Source: Schistocephalus solidus (taxonomy: Eukaryota > Platyhelminthes > Cestoda > Diphyllobothriidea > Diphyllobothriidae). From it: 64,000 bases of DNA. This document shows positions 46,040-57,411 of the stretch, piece by piece. Numbering within the stretch: position 1 is the stretch's first letter; every line of letters starts with the position of its first letter. The stretch is taken from the NCBI GenBank assembly GCA_017591395.1, contig WEDG01001301.1, forward strand, positions 1 to 64,000, in the 5' to 3' direction. Made by a program: the position numbers and the translations under genes. The notes beneath the pieces are model-generated. The model saw only the letters and a program-made list of their open reading frames with translations. It had not been told where the DNA came from and made no database searches.

Positions 46040-46340
46040 TTAAAATTCAGGATCGTTAGAGTTAGGATCAGAATTCGCGTACTTAAAGCAACAATTTTGT
46101 TAGTAAGGATGACTTGTATGTCCGTCTGAACGGGATACGGGAACAGGAGCCGCCCACAATTTATGTGGCTTTGCGCCGAATTTCGGAGGAATTAGGCTTA
46201 GGATTAAGATAAGGCTTAGTGTTAAGGTCAGATTACGCGTTATCGGCAGGAGTATGTTCAAGGTTAAGGTTTAGGTTGGTGTTAACAGTAGGGTTTAGGT
46301 TTATACTGGAGGTAAGTTAAGATTAAGATTTAAGTTCCCT
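46040..46340 (+). repeat. Degenerate GTTAGG-like tract, longest
   Basis: About 300 bases dense in GTTAGAGTTAGGA, AGGCTTAGTGTTAAGG, GGTTAAGGTTTAGG and GTAGGGTTTAGG words. Period is near six but irregular. It resembles decayed telomere-type (TTAGGG) DNA or a related minisatellite. Confidence 0.6.
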
Positions 46341-46650
46341 TTTATGTTAAAGTGAGTGTTAGAGTTAAGACAGGTTACCTCTCAAGAAATATATCAGAGG
46401 GCCAACTATTTAAGCGGGTGGGGTGTTCCTACTCCCGTGTCTTGGTAAATCGGTCATACAAGTCATCTTTACCCTCTGGTTTATTCACGATATTTAGAAG
46501 TTGTCCGTTTAAGCCCGACTGTGGGAGGCGTTCAAGTTAAACAGTTGAAGTATCACCGTGGAACCTTGACATTGGCGACAGAGTTTCAAAAAGGGTTCTG
46601 GCAGATGAGGGTAAGAGGAAAAATTCAACTGGAAAATTGGGTGCAATGTG

Positions 46651-46803
46651 GCAGTTCGACCGTCGATTTCGACGAGGTCCACCGTATGCTCCACACCAGG
46701 TGGTGCAGGGACGGTGACTTGCGCGTGAATTAGTTTTAAGTGATAGTAGCCTTGCGCTGCAGCTACCGCACTCTCTCCTCCTCCCCCACCTGAGTCCGGT
46801 GTC
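46651..46803 (+). repeat. Interspersed repeat R1, short copy
   Basis: Nearly base-for-base match to 15818-15970 until both end at CCGGTGTC, after which homology stops. This defines a module boundary of the R1 family. Confidence 0.85.
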
Positions 46804-47251
46804 CGGGGTGCAATGTAATAACCTAATGTCAAAATCAAATAAACTGAAAATCGTCAATGAACCACATGCAAACTTAATTAATCGTTTACTTTACTTGCAT
46901 AAACAATCATAAAAAAGTCACCAATAGTAACATCGAATGCTTGTTTGTTTATTTTAATAAGACGTCTTTGCATCAGACCGTTTTAAATTCTTATAAAATT
47001 ATGCACGTTGATCTTACTTCAGCTTGCTAATATTAGCTACTGAGGGCAAAACTTGATCAAATACTTAATCGTACTACGTAGTGTGGAAATATTTTTCCAG
47101 GAAAATATAGAGAGAAACAAATGTTTATCATCGTCTTATTTTTCATTAAAAGAAGTGTTTCTATGGTAAACAGTAGACATTTTGACATACTGTTAAGACA
47201 TCTCTGTTAGCATTTCAAAACCGAGGTTCAAACACTTTGCAGTTTACTCAC

Positions 47252-47540
47252 CAGCTTCCCGTGGCAGACGGCAATAGTCGGAGCATCCAAACAGACGACC
47301 AGTGAATGAACACTGAATGCACCGCCACTACCACCACTAAAGCAGACAGGAATACAATTTGAACGGATGATAAGAACACTTCATGACCGATATCCACTTT
47401 TACTGCTAAATATGGCTCGGTAAATGATTCAAGAAGGCTTGGCAGCAGTATCCCGGAGAAAAGTACGCGTTCGCAATTAAACGGATTAATTGGTTCCAAG
47501 TCGGCCAGTAATGTAACCACCCGGTTAAAACATTGGCCAA
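47252..47540 (-). CDS. Candidate exon of an unidentified membrane protein
   Basis: On the minus strand a frame without stops runs from a possible acceptor (TTGTCATTTAAG) to a good donor (GAAGCTG|GTGAGT). It codes about 95 residues: two bases completing a codon, then GQCFNRVVTLLADLEP and a LLPSLLESFTEPYLAV segment. A strongly hydrophobic LSSVQIVFLSALVVVVAVHS span follows, which would cross a membrane. Codon use looks coding and GC is higher than in its neighbours. No partner exons were found on either side within the window and the family is not recognised, so the gene could extend across repeats on both sides. Confidence 0.45.
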
Positions 47541-49135
47541 CTTAAATGACAATATAAGGTCACCTCTTCTTTTAGTCGTTTGGGCAATACAATAACTTCG
47601 TTCATTAACAAGTGATCAAACGATAATTTCAAATTCCTAGAATGATTTCTGTGTGGGATGATGGAGCGTTGTTTAGTGCTGGCACGTAACTAAGTCTCCT
47701 TTTGCGTTTTTATCGAAGTTTACACCTATGGCTTTGATACTAGTCCAGAAGAAACTATTTGACTCAACTAAAAGTTTCTTTTTCGTAAATTCTAAGGTGA
47801 ATGTGTGATTGTGAAGTGGTTTCCAGCCAGGCTTAATCAAGGATGTACACAAAACACTACTAATTGCGTTTTCAGGACTTCTGTACGCTCACTTGAAGGG
47901 CTTTCCGGTGTTCGTCTATTTGATGGACAGAACAACCCGTTTGCAAGTGATTAATTGGACAGGGTAGGACCTCACTTTCTTTTGATTCTAGTTAATTTTG
48001 TCTGTTCGCATGGTTGGGTAAAAGGATGGTTGCTTAAAAGAGGGAAAGTGTTTCCGCCTTACCGGAAACCGCTCTCATCCTAGCATGGAGAACCGTGTCC
48101 AGAGAGATCCATCTTTAACCTCGCCGCATACATAGATGGCTGTTTTGAATGAAAAGAAAGGGACGCCAATTAAATTGGGCACACAGCCGTAAGAAATTAA
48201 ACAGATGGTTTGCTTTATGAAGGTGCTTCCTATGATTACTGCTGAAACAGATCAGGACTTTTATGGCGGCAAGTATTAATGTAATAAACCAGAAATCGCG
48301 ATCTAAAGCATGATTTGGGCCATCTTTAGAGGGTCTACGGTAATAGAGTATTAAGACGCTCGACTGTGTGCGGTTATGGTATGTGTTTATGGGTTAACCT
48401 GTGGTTCTAAACACCTCGTCTGAAATGGGGTACGTCCTTGTTGCGTAAGATCAAACGGGACACAATAGTCAACGGGCTGCCATAATTGCATGCGACATGC
48501 ATGCATGTCAGCATGCAAGCGACATTCACTGGGGAAGAAAACCGGTGCTGCAAGCGTTAAACGCAAGCACACCCCAGGTCCGTCACTGTGCCTAATCTCA
48601 AGGTTCTTTTGTGTGACCGACTGGCTCTTTTGCCCACGAAAGAGTGAAGAGATAGATAGATAGATAGAGAGATAGAGAGAGAAAGAGAGAAAGCGATAAC
48701 TCAATACTTAAATACAAGTTCCCGTTGGAACTAAGCGCATATTTCACTGCAATGAAGGTAAAGGGCCTCGGATTATTTAAATACTTTGGCAATCGGAGTT
48801 TTTAATCTAACAAACTGACTGAGAAAATCAATCTTAGCCAGACCTGAGCGTCGGACTTCACTGGCATATTAAAAGAGAGTACTTTACTGTATCTCAGACA
48901 GGTGTGAGCGCCGCAACTCTCTCATGCTTGTATAACATGCGGAGACGGACCATTTGTTCTGTCAGTGTCCACGCCCATATCCCTGTCCGTGTTGCATGCC
49001 ATCGAGAGAAGAGCGAGGACGGCAGGTGCCGCTCTCTGAAAAACCACTTTTTTTCGCGCGTCACAAAAGTAGGATAGTTTAGGACGGGTAAATTGTTGCA
49101 TTTCGGTGCATGAAGGGCAACGGTATGTTACGTAC
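47541..49135. other. Spacer with GATA/GA microsatellite
   Basis: No gene is recognised. A GATA-to-GA microsatellite lies at 48648-48693. An AATAAA occurs at 48283-48288 without an assigned transcript. Confidence 0.4.
48648..48693. repeat. GATA/GA microsatellite
   Basis: Tandem GATA units that change into GA and GAAA units over about 46 bases. Confidence 0.9.
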
Positions 49136-49555
49136 AGCAACATCAAACCCAGAAACCCCAGGCTCGCGTAATACGGGACTGGTAGTAATATGGGGTTTAT
49201 GGGTGGGGCATTTCAGTAGGTAATATAAGGTGTATACGGTCCTTGCAAAATTGCGCGTCTTGGTCTTTCTGTTCTTTGAATTTGCGAAGTCGAGAGTGCA
49301 TATCTGTTATAAAGGCTCCGATAATTTGATAGCCATAACAGAAAACGGCTTGAAAGCCCTGGGATGAATTTATTGTTGGTTTAATCCAAACAGACTTCGG
49401 TAGAATCCTCTTGCTTCGAAAGCGGTCTAAATTGTATAATTGTTCTGGCGTGAATTAATCACGAATTGCACACTTTTCCATCGGTGAACATTAACCAAAA
49501 CACGAGTCTGAAATTTCGGGTTTTCTTGGTGTCCTACATAACCTACCGTTACCGT
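49136..49555 (-). mobile_element. Repeat R4, copy 2
   Basis: Homologue of 40205-40631 in the same orientation. Its minus-strand frame keeps [51 protein letters not shown] and SRITRA but carries at least two stops and an indel at the amino-terminal side, so this copy is a pseudogene. The homology starts near GTTACGTACAGCAAC and ends at CCTACCGTTACC. Confidence 0.65.
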
Positions 49556-49847
49556 ATAGAGTTAAAGTATGCATGCGCATTTTTTTCCGAAATGCACCGG
49601 GGAGCAGTTTTTGCAAGTTTTATGGTAAACGTCCCTCATTATTACTGACCTGCAGTCATGCATAAATAGTAGTCACACGAGATTGCTGCTCAGTGGATTT
49701 ACGGCTGCTCTGGTGTCAAACAGAATATTTCTTGCTCACGTGGTACCCGCAGGCAAGGGAAAAAATATTTGAGATCATCGTAAAGTACATAGCACGGTGC
49801 CGTTGCCAGTTCTGCCTTTAAAAGTAGCTGAACTGCCTACAGAATTC

Positions 49848-50215
49848 AAGTAAGCGCGTTACCCTCACTGATTTGGTTGGGATCTTGCTCGATCTCATTC
49901 TGTCCGCCCGCCAGCTTACTACAGGCGATAATGAACGCTGTGCAATACGACACATATAATACGTAGATTGGTTGCTAAGGGTGAAACAAGCTAGAAAGGC
50001 AAGGCATATGGCGTAATGATTATCGGTAACAACCGTGAAACAACTGGCTGTGAGTTGCCTGTTGGGCTCTTAGCAACCTACCTTCGTATTATGCGACATG
50101 TGTCCTATGGCACAAAGTTCTTTATCGCCAACAGTAAGCTAGTGGTGGACAGACTGGGTTCAAGCAAGATCCTAACCGCATCAGTGAGGGTAACGAGCTT
50201 ACTTGAATTCTGTAT
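49848..50215. mobile_element. Foldback element F3
   Basis: The left arm (about 49848-49985) carries CAGAATTCAAGTAAG, CGTTACCCTCACTGAT, GATCTTGCT and GGTTGCTAAG. The right arm (about 50070-50215) carries their reverse complements, ending CTTACTTGAATTCTG. Arms of roughly 140 bases are separated by about 80 bases. No protein. It is unrelated in sequence to F2 and to the 7.2-kb palindrome. Confidence 0.8.
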
Positions 50216-50989
50216 ATATCTGACTTCTTAAGACATATGGAGTACTGATGATTGACAATAACCTTGAAACAGCTGTTTGCGTCTTGCCTTTTGAACTCTC
50301 ATAAATCGGAACTACATGCATCAGAAGTCTACAATGCCGATTTTGTGGCCCCTAGTCATTATCCGGGAGATTGTATTTTCCAAATGACCTCTCACAATTA
50401 AATGCAATATAATTGGCGGAAAAAGGGAAGTTTTGTTGGTTAGGCTAGAGCATCATTAGAAAAGACTTGGTTTCCATTTGTTTGTCAATTTTTTTTAAAA
50501 TACAAGTCAGATTTTCAATAAGTTGCATACATTTATCGCTCTTGGTTACCGCTAGTTTATCTGTTAACCAGTTTAAAATTTTACACACAGGGCATGGAGG
50601 GCGTGTTTGCGGTGAGTATGTTCAATGGATAAACAATTGACATCAAACTTACCAACTATTATATGTATTTCTATTAGCCTGTTTAGCAACCTGAGAAGGC
50701 GCGTGCTCTAAGTGATTGAATACCATGGGAAAATGGAAATTTCGTTGCGGTAATTATTACATAAAGTGCGTGCATTTTGGAAAGACTCCGCTTAAGGATA
50801 GCCTGGATTGGTGAACCAATCAGCCAGTGATCGTTCCAAAGTTTACTAGTTTTGCAGCCTTTTAATTTCCTCAGACATTAGTCGCTAGCTTGGAACAAAT
50901 CTGTCTGGATTGTGTTTTACATACTCCGACCGAAAGTTGATATAAATATTTAGGCCGAAGACCATCCACCTAAACTGCCAACTGGCAGC
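50216..50989. other. Spacer, nothing recognised
   Basis: AT-rich sequence without recognised gene or repeat partner. Confidence 0.5.
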
Positions 50990-51422
50990 CAGTAGTATGT
51001 ACGCATATATTTATGGTAAGTGCGTGCTCCCGATCGGTTACAAAATCACTCGTCCCGTTCACCCACGAGCCCGCCAACGGCCGCACATCGGCTAATGATA
51101 TAGGCAGAATAGCATAACCGACAAAGACAAAGGAGACTGGAAGGACTATTTTTGACTTATTAGCTGTCATAGCCAGCCATACCTAACCCCAGGGTTTGCG
51201 GAACCCAAGGCTCGAACTCGCGACCTGTTGGTGAAAAGTCCAAAGATCCACCCACTGCGCCACGAGCTCATTGCTTGCCGGTTTCGATCGAGAATGGTAG
51301 ACGGGCGCTCATCGATCGGTTACAGGAATACTGGTCCCTTTGTGCCTTGGGGCTCCTCTAGAGCCCCGCCATCAGCCTCAGAGTGGCTAATGATATAGGC
51401 AGAATAACGTGACTGGAAAGGC
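50990..51422 (-). mobile_element. tRNA-derived SINE, minus, with second body
   Basis: On the minus strand, from 51422 leftwards: a body tail (ATTCTGCCTATATCATTAGCC to GTAACCGATCGATGAGCGCC), a tRNA-like head (GTGGCGCAGTGGG, box B GCGAGTTCGAGCC), then a full body ending GTAACCGATCGGG. This is the same tandem head-body arrangement as at 57.4 kb, in opposite orientation. Confidence 0.8.
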
Positions 51423-51423
51423 A

Positions 51424-51426
<3 letters not shown>

Positions 51427-51468
<42 letters not shown>
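51427..51468. repeat. AT dinucleotide microsatellite
   Basis: Twenty-one uninterrupted AT units, directly abutting the SINE end. Confidence 0.97.
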
Positions 51469-51472
<4 letters not shown>

Positions 51473-53734
51473 AGATGATATGTCACACTTGACAGCTCAA
51501 GTACTAGCTAAAACCCATACCCTTATTTCTCCCACATTCTGCCTGTCCTAAAGGGATCAGTGGCCTAGTGACCCAGTGGTCCACGTCATATCTCCAAGAC
51601 TCGAGCCCCGGGAGATACGAACAGCTTCGCAGACATTTCTATGGCTTTAGATTGAGTTTTAAAATCACATTTCTAGCTGCCTTTGTAACCAGAACATGAC
51701 TCAGTTTACATCGTATAACCTGTTGAATGAAGGTTAACTGGAATACAACGTTCAGTAGGCCAAATAAATGATAGAGCGGCTGCAAAGATAGTTCCCCATT
51801 TAAGAAGATTTTAATAATCAAACAAAATTTTCATCATTTTTTCTTTTTGCCTTATATTAGGGAGATATTGCATTATTTAATAAAAAAGTTTAGCATGCAG
51901 CTTCCAGTGGCTAGGGCATCCAATATAAACCTAACGCCAGATAGGTACTCCAGCTGTTAGTTTTGGGCTTAGTGCTAGTGTGTTCAAAGGTTTTACAAAG
52001 CTCTACTCAAAGTCCTTGTGAAGCGTCCCCATTAAAAAACTGCTCTGTGAATAATGCGCTTTCTCAGAAAACAAAATGGCTAACTTGCTCTTTTAGCATA
52101 GGGGAAAAAATCTTCAGAATGAATGCTTCGCAGAACACCAGACTTTGAACAACACAGCTCACGAAAAACTCGGTCATTCGTGATATATATCTCCTGAATC
52201 GACTAACAGCGCCGGCACGAGAGATAGGAAATCCGATGGCCTTCGATTACCCTCGAACGTGTAAGTTGTAATTATTGCTCACCAGTTGAATCTCGGAGTA
52301 AGTATTAGTTTTAAATTGCCATTTAGATTAGGACATCGACAATTCAGTTATCTTTTAACTGAGAACATAATCCACACATTCCTAAAAAGTAGTTACTCCA
52401 ATGCCATTGGTTTTTAGACCAAAAATCTTGACTGGGCTGATTCCTATAAATGCGCATCGAATTAAACAAAATATACGAAGCAAAGGAGCTGAAAAATGAA
52501 TGCCGTTTAAGATGATAGATTACCATAAGGGCGCACTATTTAATAAGACGCTTCAGCCCCTGCGTGTGACCACTTTGAAAAACCTTATGTTCATAACCAA
52601 AGTTTCAGTTTTTGAAAATTTGAATTTCTCGAAACTCATCAGCAGTTCTTTCAATCTATCTATTTGGTAAGAATTCGTCTCTGTAGGCTATCATACTCTG
52701 TCGGAGGCTAAATAGTTGCCAAAAGAAGACCAGAGCTTTGAAGAAAATTGAACGGAAACTCTAACTGGAGTTGAAGCTAGTAAACTCCGAAGTCCACTTC
52801 TATGATATCAGAATGCTTATTTTCATAAAAATATGCATCTTCCATGTTGGCTAAAAGGTTAATCAGCTTCCTACTAAGAGTATGCCATATTTTTAACTTA
52901 TTTTATCCCAAAACTACTATTCTCTGATCTTCTTCAATTGGCAGACTAAATAGAAAACTTGAATCGACGAAAACCCTTCTTTTCACATTAAATCATTCAT
53001 CTATGTCAACCAACCAATGGAACGAACAACAATCTTTGCCACGGATTTGGGTACCGTGATTAATTAGGATAGACAGCGTGCGGTTTAAGACTTCGCAAAC
53101 CTAATTCCTTCCCATGACTGTCCGGCAGGTGATAATTCAGAATTGTCTATTTTTCAATTCCCTCCACTGGCCAATCTAAAAAAACAAACACCCCTTGAAA
53201 CTGTGTTCAGCACACCCGCCCAGAAGTTTAGCGCCGCGATCCGGCTTTTAGTGAAATGAATGGGAAAGCTGCTTGAGCCGTGTGCTCAACTTTTTATTTT
53301 GGACAATCTTTTACTCGTAAGCACAGCGAAGGCGTGAAAATGTGAAAATACAGCTCCATTCTGAGAAAACTTTTAATAATTTTTTCCCAGGGAACTCGAC
53401 ATCAGCCCTATTTATAATATAACAGCATTTATATGTCTGCAGGAAGCAACCTTTCGACTCAGAATACTTGGTCAAGTGTTTTACCGAGTTCCTTTTGTCA
53501 GGTAAAATTTATTTATTCGACACAGGAATCGGCTAATCTCTAGGAATTCGCTCTCCTTGGAAGATCGATGACTAGGCCATCCACCGCTCACTCGACCGAG
53601 AAAATCATATCCCACAGATAAAGATAAGAAGCATCTTATGAAAACCCTAATAAATCTAGTCGCCAGTTTATTTTTAATGTTCTAAGAATGGCTACGTTAA
53701 GAAGTACACACAATCGCTGAATCACCAACTTTGC
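51469..53734. other. Spacer, no gene recognised
   Basis: AT-rich. A tRNA-like stretch at about 51553-51611 (CAGTGGCCTAGTGACC and GACTCGAGCCCCGG) may be a separate short SINE head. Nothing else is recognised. Confidence 0.4.
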
Positions 53735-54530
53735 CTGATGTTTCGGGTTCTTACTCGAAGCCACCATTGGAGACAGCATCAGGTAGGAGTAATTCATGCA
53801 AAACGGGTTGCAGTAATTAAAAGATGCAGTGGCTAAGCTACTGCGTACCTATAAAAACTAAGGGGCCTTCTCCCCCTGTCATATCATATGGGTTACCTTG
53901 GTGTGATAACAACTTGATGACCGGCGTTAATCGTATCAAATTTAATCATAACTGCTGGATGTTGAATTGATAAATACGCTGCCATTCGGTTCACTGACAC
54001 TGGTGTTAAAAACAATGGTCGCGTGCGTGCTCCCATGTAGTCTTTTATTCTGCTCAGACTGTCTCAGAATTGAATTTAGAAGGGGCATGTTGACGGGCCG
54101 GGGTCAATGAACCTTGACGCAAACGGCTCCTAGTTCACGCGATTATCAACTCTCCCGATACTTTCGGTCTCGTCGACCTTAATTGTGAGGTCAAGTCTTG
54201 TCGCATGAGCCGCATCTTTGGTGCTGAAGTAAGTTCCCGACACTGCTGTTTTGTCTTCGCCATTCGCTTCCGCAGCAGTCTTCTGGTTTCTCCGACGTAA
54301 CTACTTTGCTCGCAACTGCATCATATCGGATAAACGACTCGATCGTTGCTTGCTCCAGCAATGGTTCTTTTCGGCGACATTATCTGGCGCCTGATGGTTG
54401 CATCCGGTCCCTGTGAAACTCAAACTCCAAGCGGTGCGAGAAGGCCGCTGAGGGCCTTTAAGGAGTTCTGAACGTACGGAAGTGATCACCGAAACTCGGG
54501 GTCGGTGGGATTTGGTTTCTCACCTCGCTG
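53735..54530 (-). pseudogene. Penelope-like element family A, second 3' end
   Basis: The minus strand codes broken GIY-YIG pieces in several frames: GCNHQAP region near 54400, YVGETRRLLRKRM at about 54300-54260, HATRLDLTIKVDE near 54190. About 300 bases further 3' lies a decayed hammerhead region (53735-53770: GAACCCGAAACATCAGGC, where the cleavage-site GTC has become ATC). The order nuclease then hammerhead is the same as in the copy at 27281-28105. Multiple frameshifts; inactive. Confidence 0.65.
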
Positions 54531-54639
54531 GCCTATGAAACGGTGGATGAAATTGTGCAAGAAACCATTTGCTCTAAGCACCCCTTGAAGGAATTGTAAC
54601 CGATACAAGGGAAAATGCGAGTCCCAGAAAGTAAGTGAA

Positions 54640-54935
54640 AGGAGGTATACGTCATTGCTGGGATGAGGACTTTATTTACCTGAAGTTTTAGATTCCAGTT
54701 CGAACCCATCTTCAGAGATAGCATCAAATAGGATAATTCGTACGTGGCTTGCCCTTCATCCTCGATGCAGGGGGAACCTTTAATTGTACTAGGTATGCAG
54801 AAGCATACCAAGTTCATCCTATGAATACTATGATGCCATGTGTACGAATTACCGTTTGGTTTGCTGTTTTTGAAGGCGGGTTCGAGCTGGAATCCGAAAC
54901 GTCAGGCAGATAAAGGCCTTATCTCAGCGATCGTG
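54640..54935. mobile_element. Decayed hammerhead foldback, nested copy
   Basis: The left arm (54650-54745) and right arm (about 54838-54935) are diverged inverse copies related to the arms of the 7.2-kb palindrome. The right arm has GGGTTCGAGCTGGAATCC followed by GAAACGTCAGGC, giving a six-pair stem II and an intact GAAAC-GTC, but its CTGATGA is lost. The left arm keeps GGGTTCGAACTGGAATC on the minus strand with CTGAAGA in place of CTGATGA. Both ribozymes should be dead. Confidence 0.65.
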
Positions 54936-55109
54936 TCAACTTCTTTTTCACAGGTACTATAATCTTCGAGAACCTTACCTTCCGGACCACCACAGTCTGT
55001 CTCAACACACTGATGTAGTTTCCTGAGACAACTCGGTTTGTGAATGATTGCGTAGTTGCTGATGAAGCTGAGAACTCGCGTGTTATTTGTCGCTTTCCTG
55101 ATCACCTAT

Positions 55110-55205
55110 AGTGTGGTAGGTAGGCGGCAGCATAGCGACTGCATCCTAAAAAAATACTCCGGTTGCTCGTGCATGATATAGACTTATCTTCTATTCTTTC
55201 TGATG
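55110..55205 (+). repeat. Fragment of hammerhead foldback arm
   Basis: Shares GCAGCATAGCGACTGCATCCT and TCTGATGAGGAAT with the right arm of the 7.2-kb palindrome, then loses homology. It may be the displaced partner of 53735-53870, split by insertion of the sequence between them. Confidence 0.55.
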
Positions 55206-56565
55206 AGGAATACGACCAATAATCCACAGCTTGCGTTTGTTGCTGGGTTGGCCCGCAGTCTCTTCTACTTTGCTAGAATCCCGCAGACCAGAGTTATCAG
55301 TATCCACTACCAAGAGCGAAAAAAAATAAATGGTCAACCAATTGAACAGTTAATTTCGATGCGCAAAACTGGGAAAATTAGAAGCAGCAACACAAAATCC
55401 AGTGTTTTTGTTGTTTAGGGACTGTGGAGTTGGCAGAGAAGGAGAAACCGTTTCGTAACACACTTGCACTAAAAAGCCAGAAACAACCTTACGCCATAAT
55501 TCTCTCCCAACTTGGAGTGATGGCTTCTACCTATTTAAACTAAATTTTGATCTTTATTTGCTACACATTAACTGTCGTTGGTATTGGCCCTGTGTTATTT
55601 TCCCTAACGCATCTCATTAAATGATTCTGGAAAGATGCCATTGTTGAAACACCCGTGTATTTTAGCATATTAACTCCTGGGGGTTAACTCGCTCATATTC
55701 TGCGAAGAAAAATCCAATAAGGGAAAATTAGCTCCATCGAGCCACAACCAGTTCGCAAACAAGCTGTCGAATTTCGGTGTAAGTACCAACCAACCGTTCA
55801 CCTGAATGGAGCAAGGAGTAGTCTATTTCGACATTTTATCCATATTGAACATGAATGTTTTTGTGACGGCGTCTTCATATATTATTTTTTTGGGGTAGCG
55901 CTCGAGAGTTATTATATTTAACTTTTGCGAGTAAGTTAGAAAAAAGCCATTCCCATAGCTTATTTAGAATTATTTGATAACTTGCAGGTATTATTATTTA
56001 GCTGAGCCACAAAAGAGTTACTTGGCGTGCCTCATATCTCATGTCTACGGAAAGTGGAGACATCGCATTCCGAAGCGATTGAAAGCTTTTACAAACTAGA
56101 ATCCTTAAGTTTTGACTTCTACGATAAAAATCAAATTCCAGTTCTAAATGTGTATACAATATCATATAATCATCCAGTTCACAAATATTCTAATGCTTAG
56201 CAAATCCTTTCTTCAGAGGTGTTACTCTTCCAATCAGCTTATAACAGTAGGTAAATAGTCACGAAAACCCCCTAATTCATCCTGAAAAATAGACCTAAAC
56301 TTGAAACCACAGGCATTTGAACTTATCAACTTGAGCACTTAGAGGATTATCATAATAAATACTAAAAGATTCGCACTTCGATTGCTGTTTCTTAACTAAG
56401 AGGAAGGACCTTCTTATGTTTGGTTAAATATCATCCTTGAACATCCAAGATAACGAAGTAAAGCTGAAGTCCTATAACAAATAATTTGATGTGAGTTGGA
56501 GGATGTGGTGATAGGATTGCTAAAACGACCTTCAGTAACTCCCACAGGATTTAAAATTTGTGCAG
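55206..56565. other. Spacer, nothing recognised
   Basis: AT-rich sequence without recognised gene or repeat partner. Confidence 0.5.
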
Positions 56566-56662
56566 TTCTCAACTTATCCTAAATATCTTGGCCACTTGCA
56601 CTGTGGACTTTGATAAACTAACTTCGGGGAAAAATTCTCATCATTCTACACCGCACGCCAAG
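56566..56662 (+). CDS. Candidate exon of an unidentified gene
   Basis: Acceptor AAATTTGTGCAG and donor GCCAAG|GTAATC flank an open stretch: one base, then 32 codons, including ILNILATCTVDFDKLTSG and ending HSTPHAK. It enters at phase 2 and leaves at phase 0, so it does not join directly to the next candidate exon at 57945, which also needs two preceding bases. No family recognised; chance remains possible. Confidence 0.25.
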
Positions 56663-57411
56663 GTAATCAAATTCCACGAACCTACTCGCAGCGCAACTCA
56701 ATTATCTGCGATACTCATGCCGCATCAAGAGGTCTCGGGTAGCTTTAACATACAAAATATTTGCAAACCCCTTGGGCGACCTAACTGCTTGTTCAGTCGC
56801 GAATGTTTGGTGCCACGTCTAAGAGTCTACTTTTACTCATCAAAATGAAACCGTAATTCAAACCTGGGAAGACTGAACGATAGTTTTATCCTTCTTGCAG
56901 ACCACAAGTCAGTCTAATTTTCTTTCACAAGCAGATTGCAGCTGCTGAATATCCTTTTGTTGGCTGAGCTGGAAGGGGTTCATTCACTCCTGTCCTTAGG
57001 TTCTGTTCAAACATCATCTTTTTCATAGGCGAGTGATCGTCAGTTCATGCTACGAGCTGTGAAAGGAGCCGTTAATGCCGATAGCAGAGTGTTACCTCAG
57101 ACATTCTTCTTGCGGTCTGACAAATTATAAAAGAATGCTCGTAAATGACCAACTGCCTACAAACTGCCGTTGTAGAGCTTAGAAAGAATTGTTGTTAATT
57201 TGTATTGTGATAAAATCAGGAAAGTCTTATGAAACTCGGGCGTCCGAAACTATTTGCATAGATTGCAGGACACCTGCCGGACAGCCTGATGGCACGCTTC
57301 ATGAACGGTAGTTTGGTCCTGGAAGCTTTCTTGGTGAACAATAATGGAATGTTTTTCTGCTTAGCTGCTTCGACTTTCCTCTGCCTCGTGTTATCCACCG
57401 GGATAATTCAT

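Larger units (their letters stand above)
45131..46650. other. Spacer with repeat R3 and hexamer tract
   Basis: Contains R3 copy 2 at 45260-45395 and a degenerate hexamer tract at 46040-46340. No gene recognised. Confidence 0.5.

Noticed and set aside
47876..47954. Short plus-strand stretch after TTGCGTTTTCAG coding 25 residues ending in NNPFASD
   Set aside because: The acceptor looks good, but the stretch is too short, no upstream exon fits, and another frame of the same bases is also open.
51553..51611. tRNA-like sequence considered as a functional tRNA gene
   Set aside because: Box-like words are present, but a full cloverleaf with acceptor stem cannot be formed by eye. It is probably a SINE remnant.
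55195..55225. CTGATGA at 55200 considered as an active hammerhead core
   Set aside because: Homology to the foldback arm ends immediately after it. No stem II, GAAA or cleavage triplet follows.
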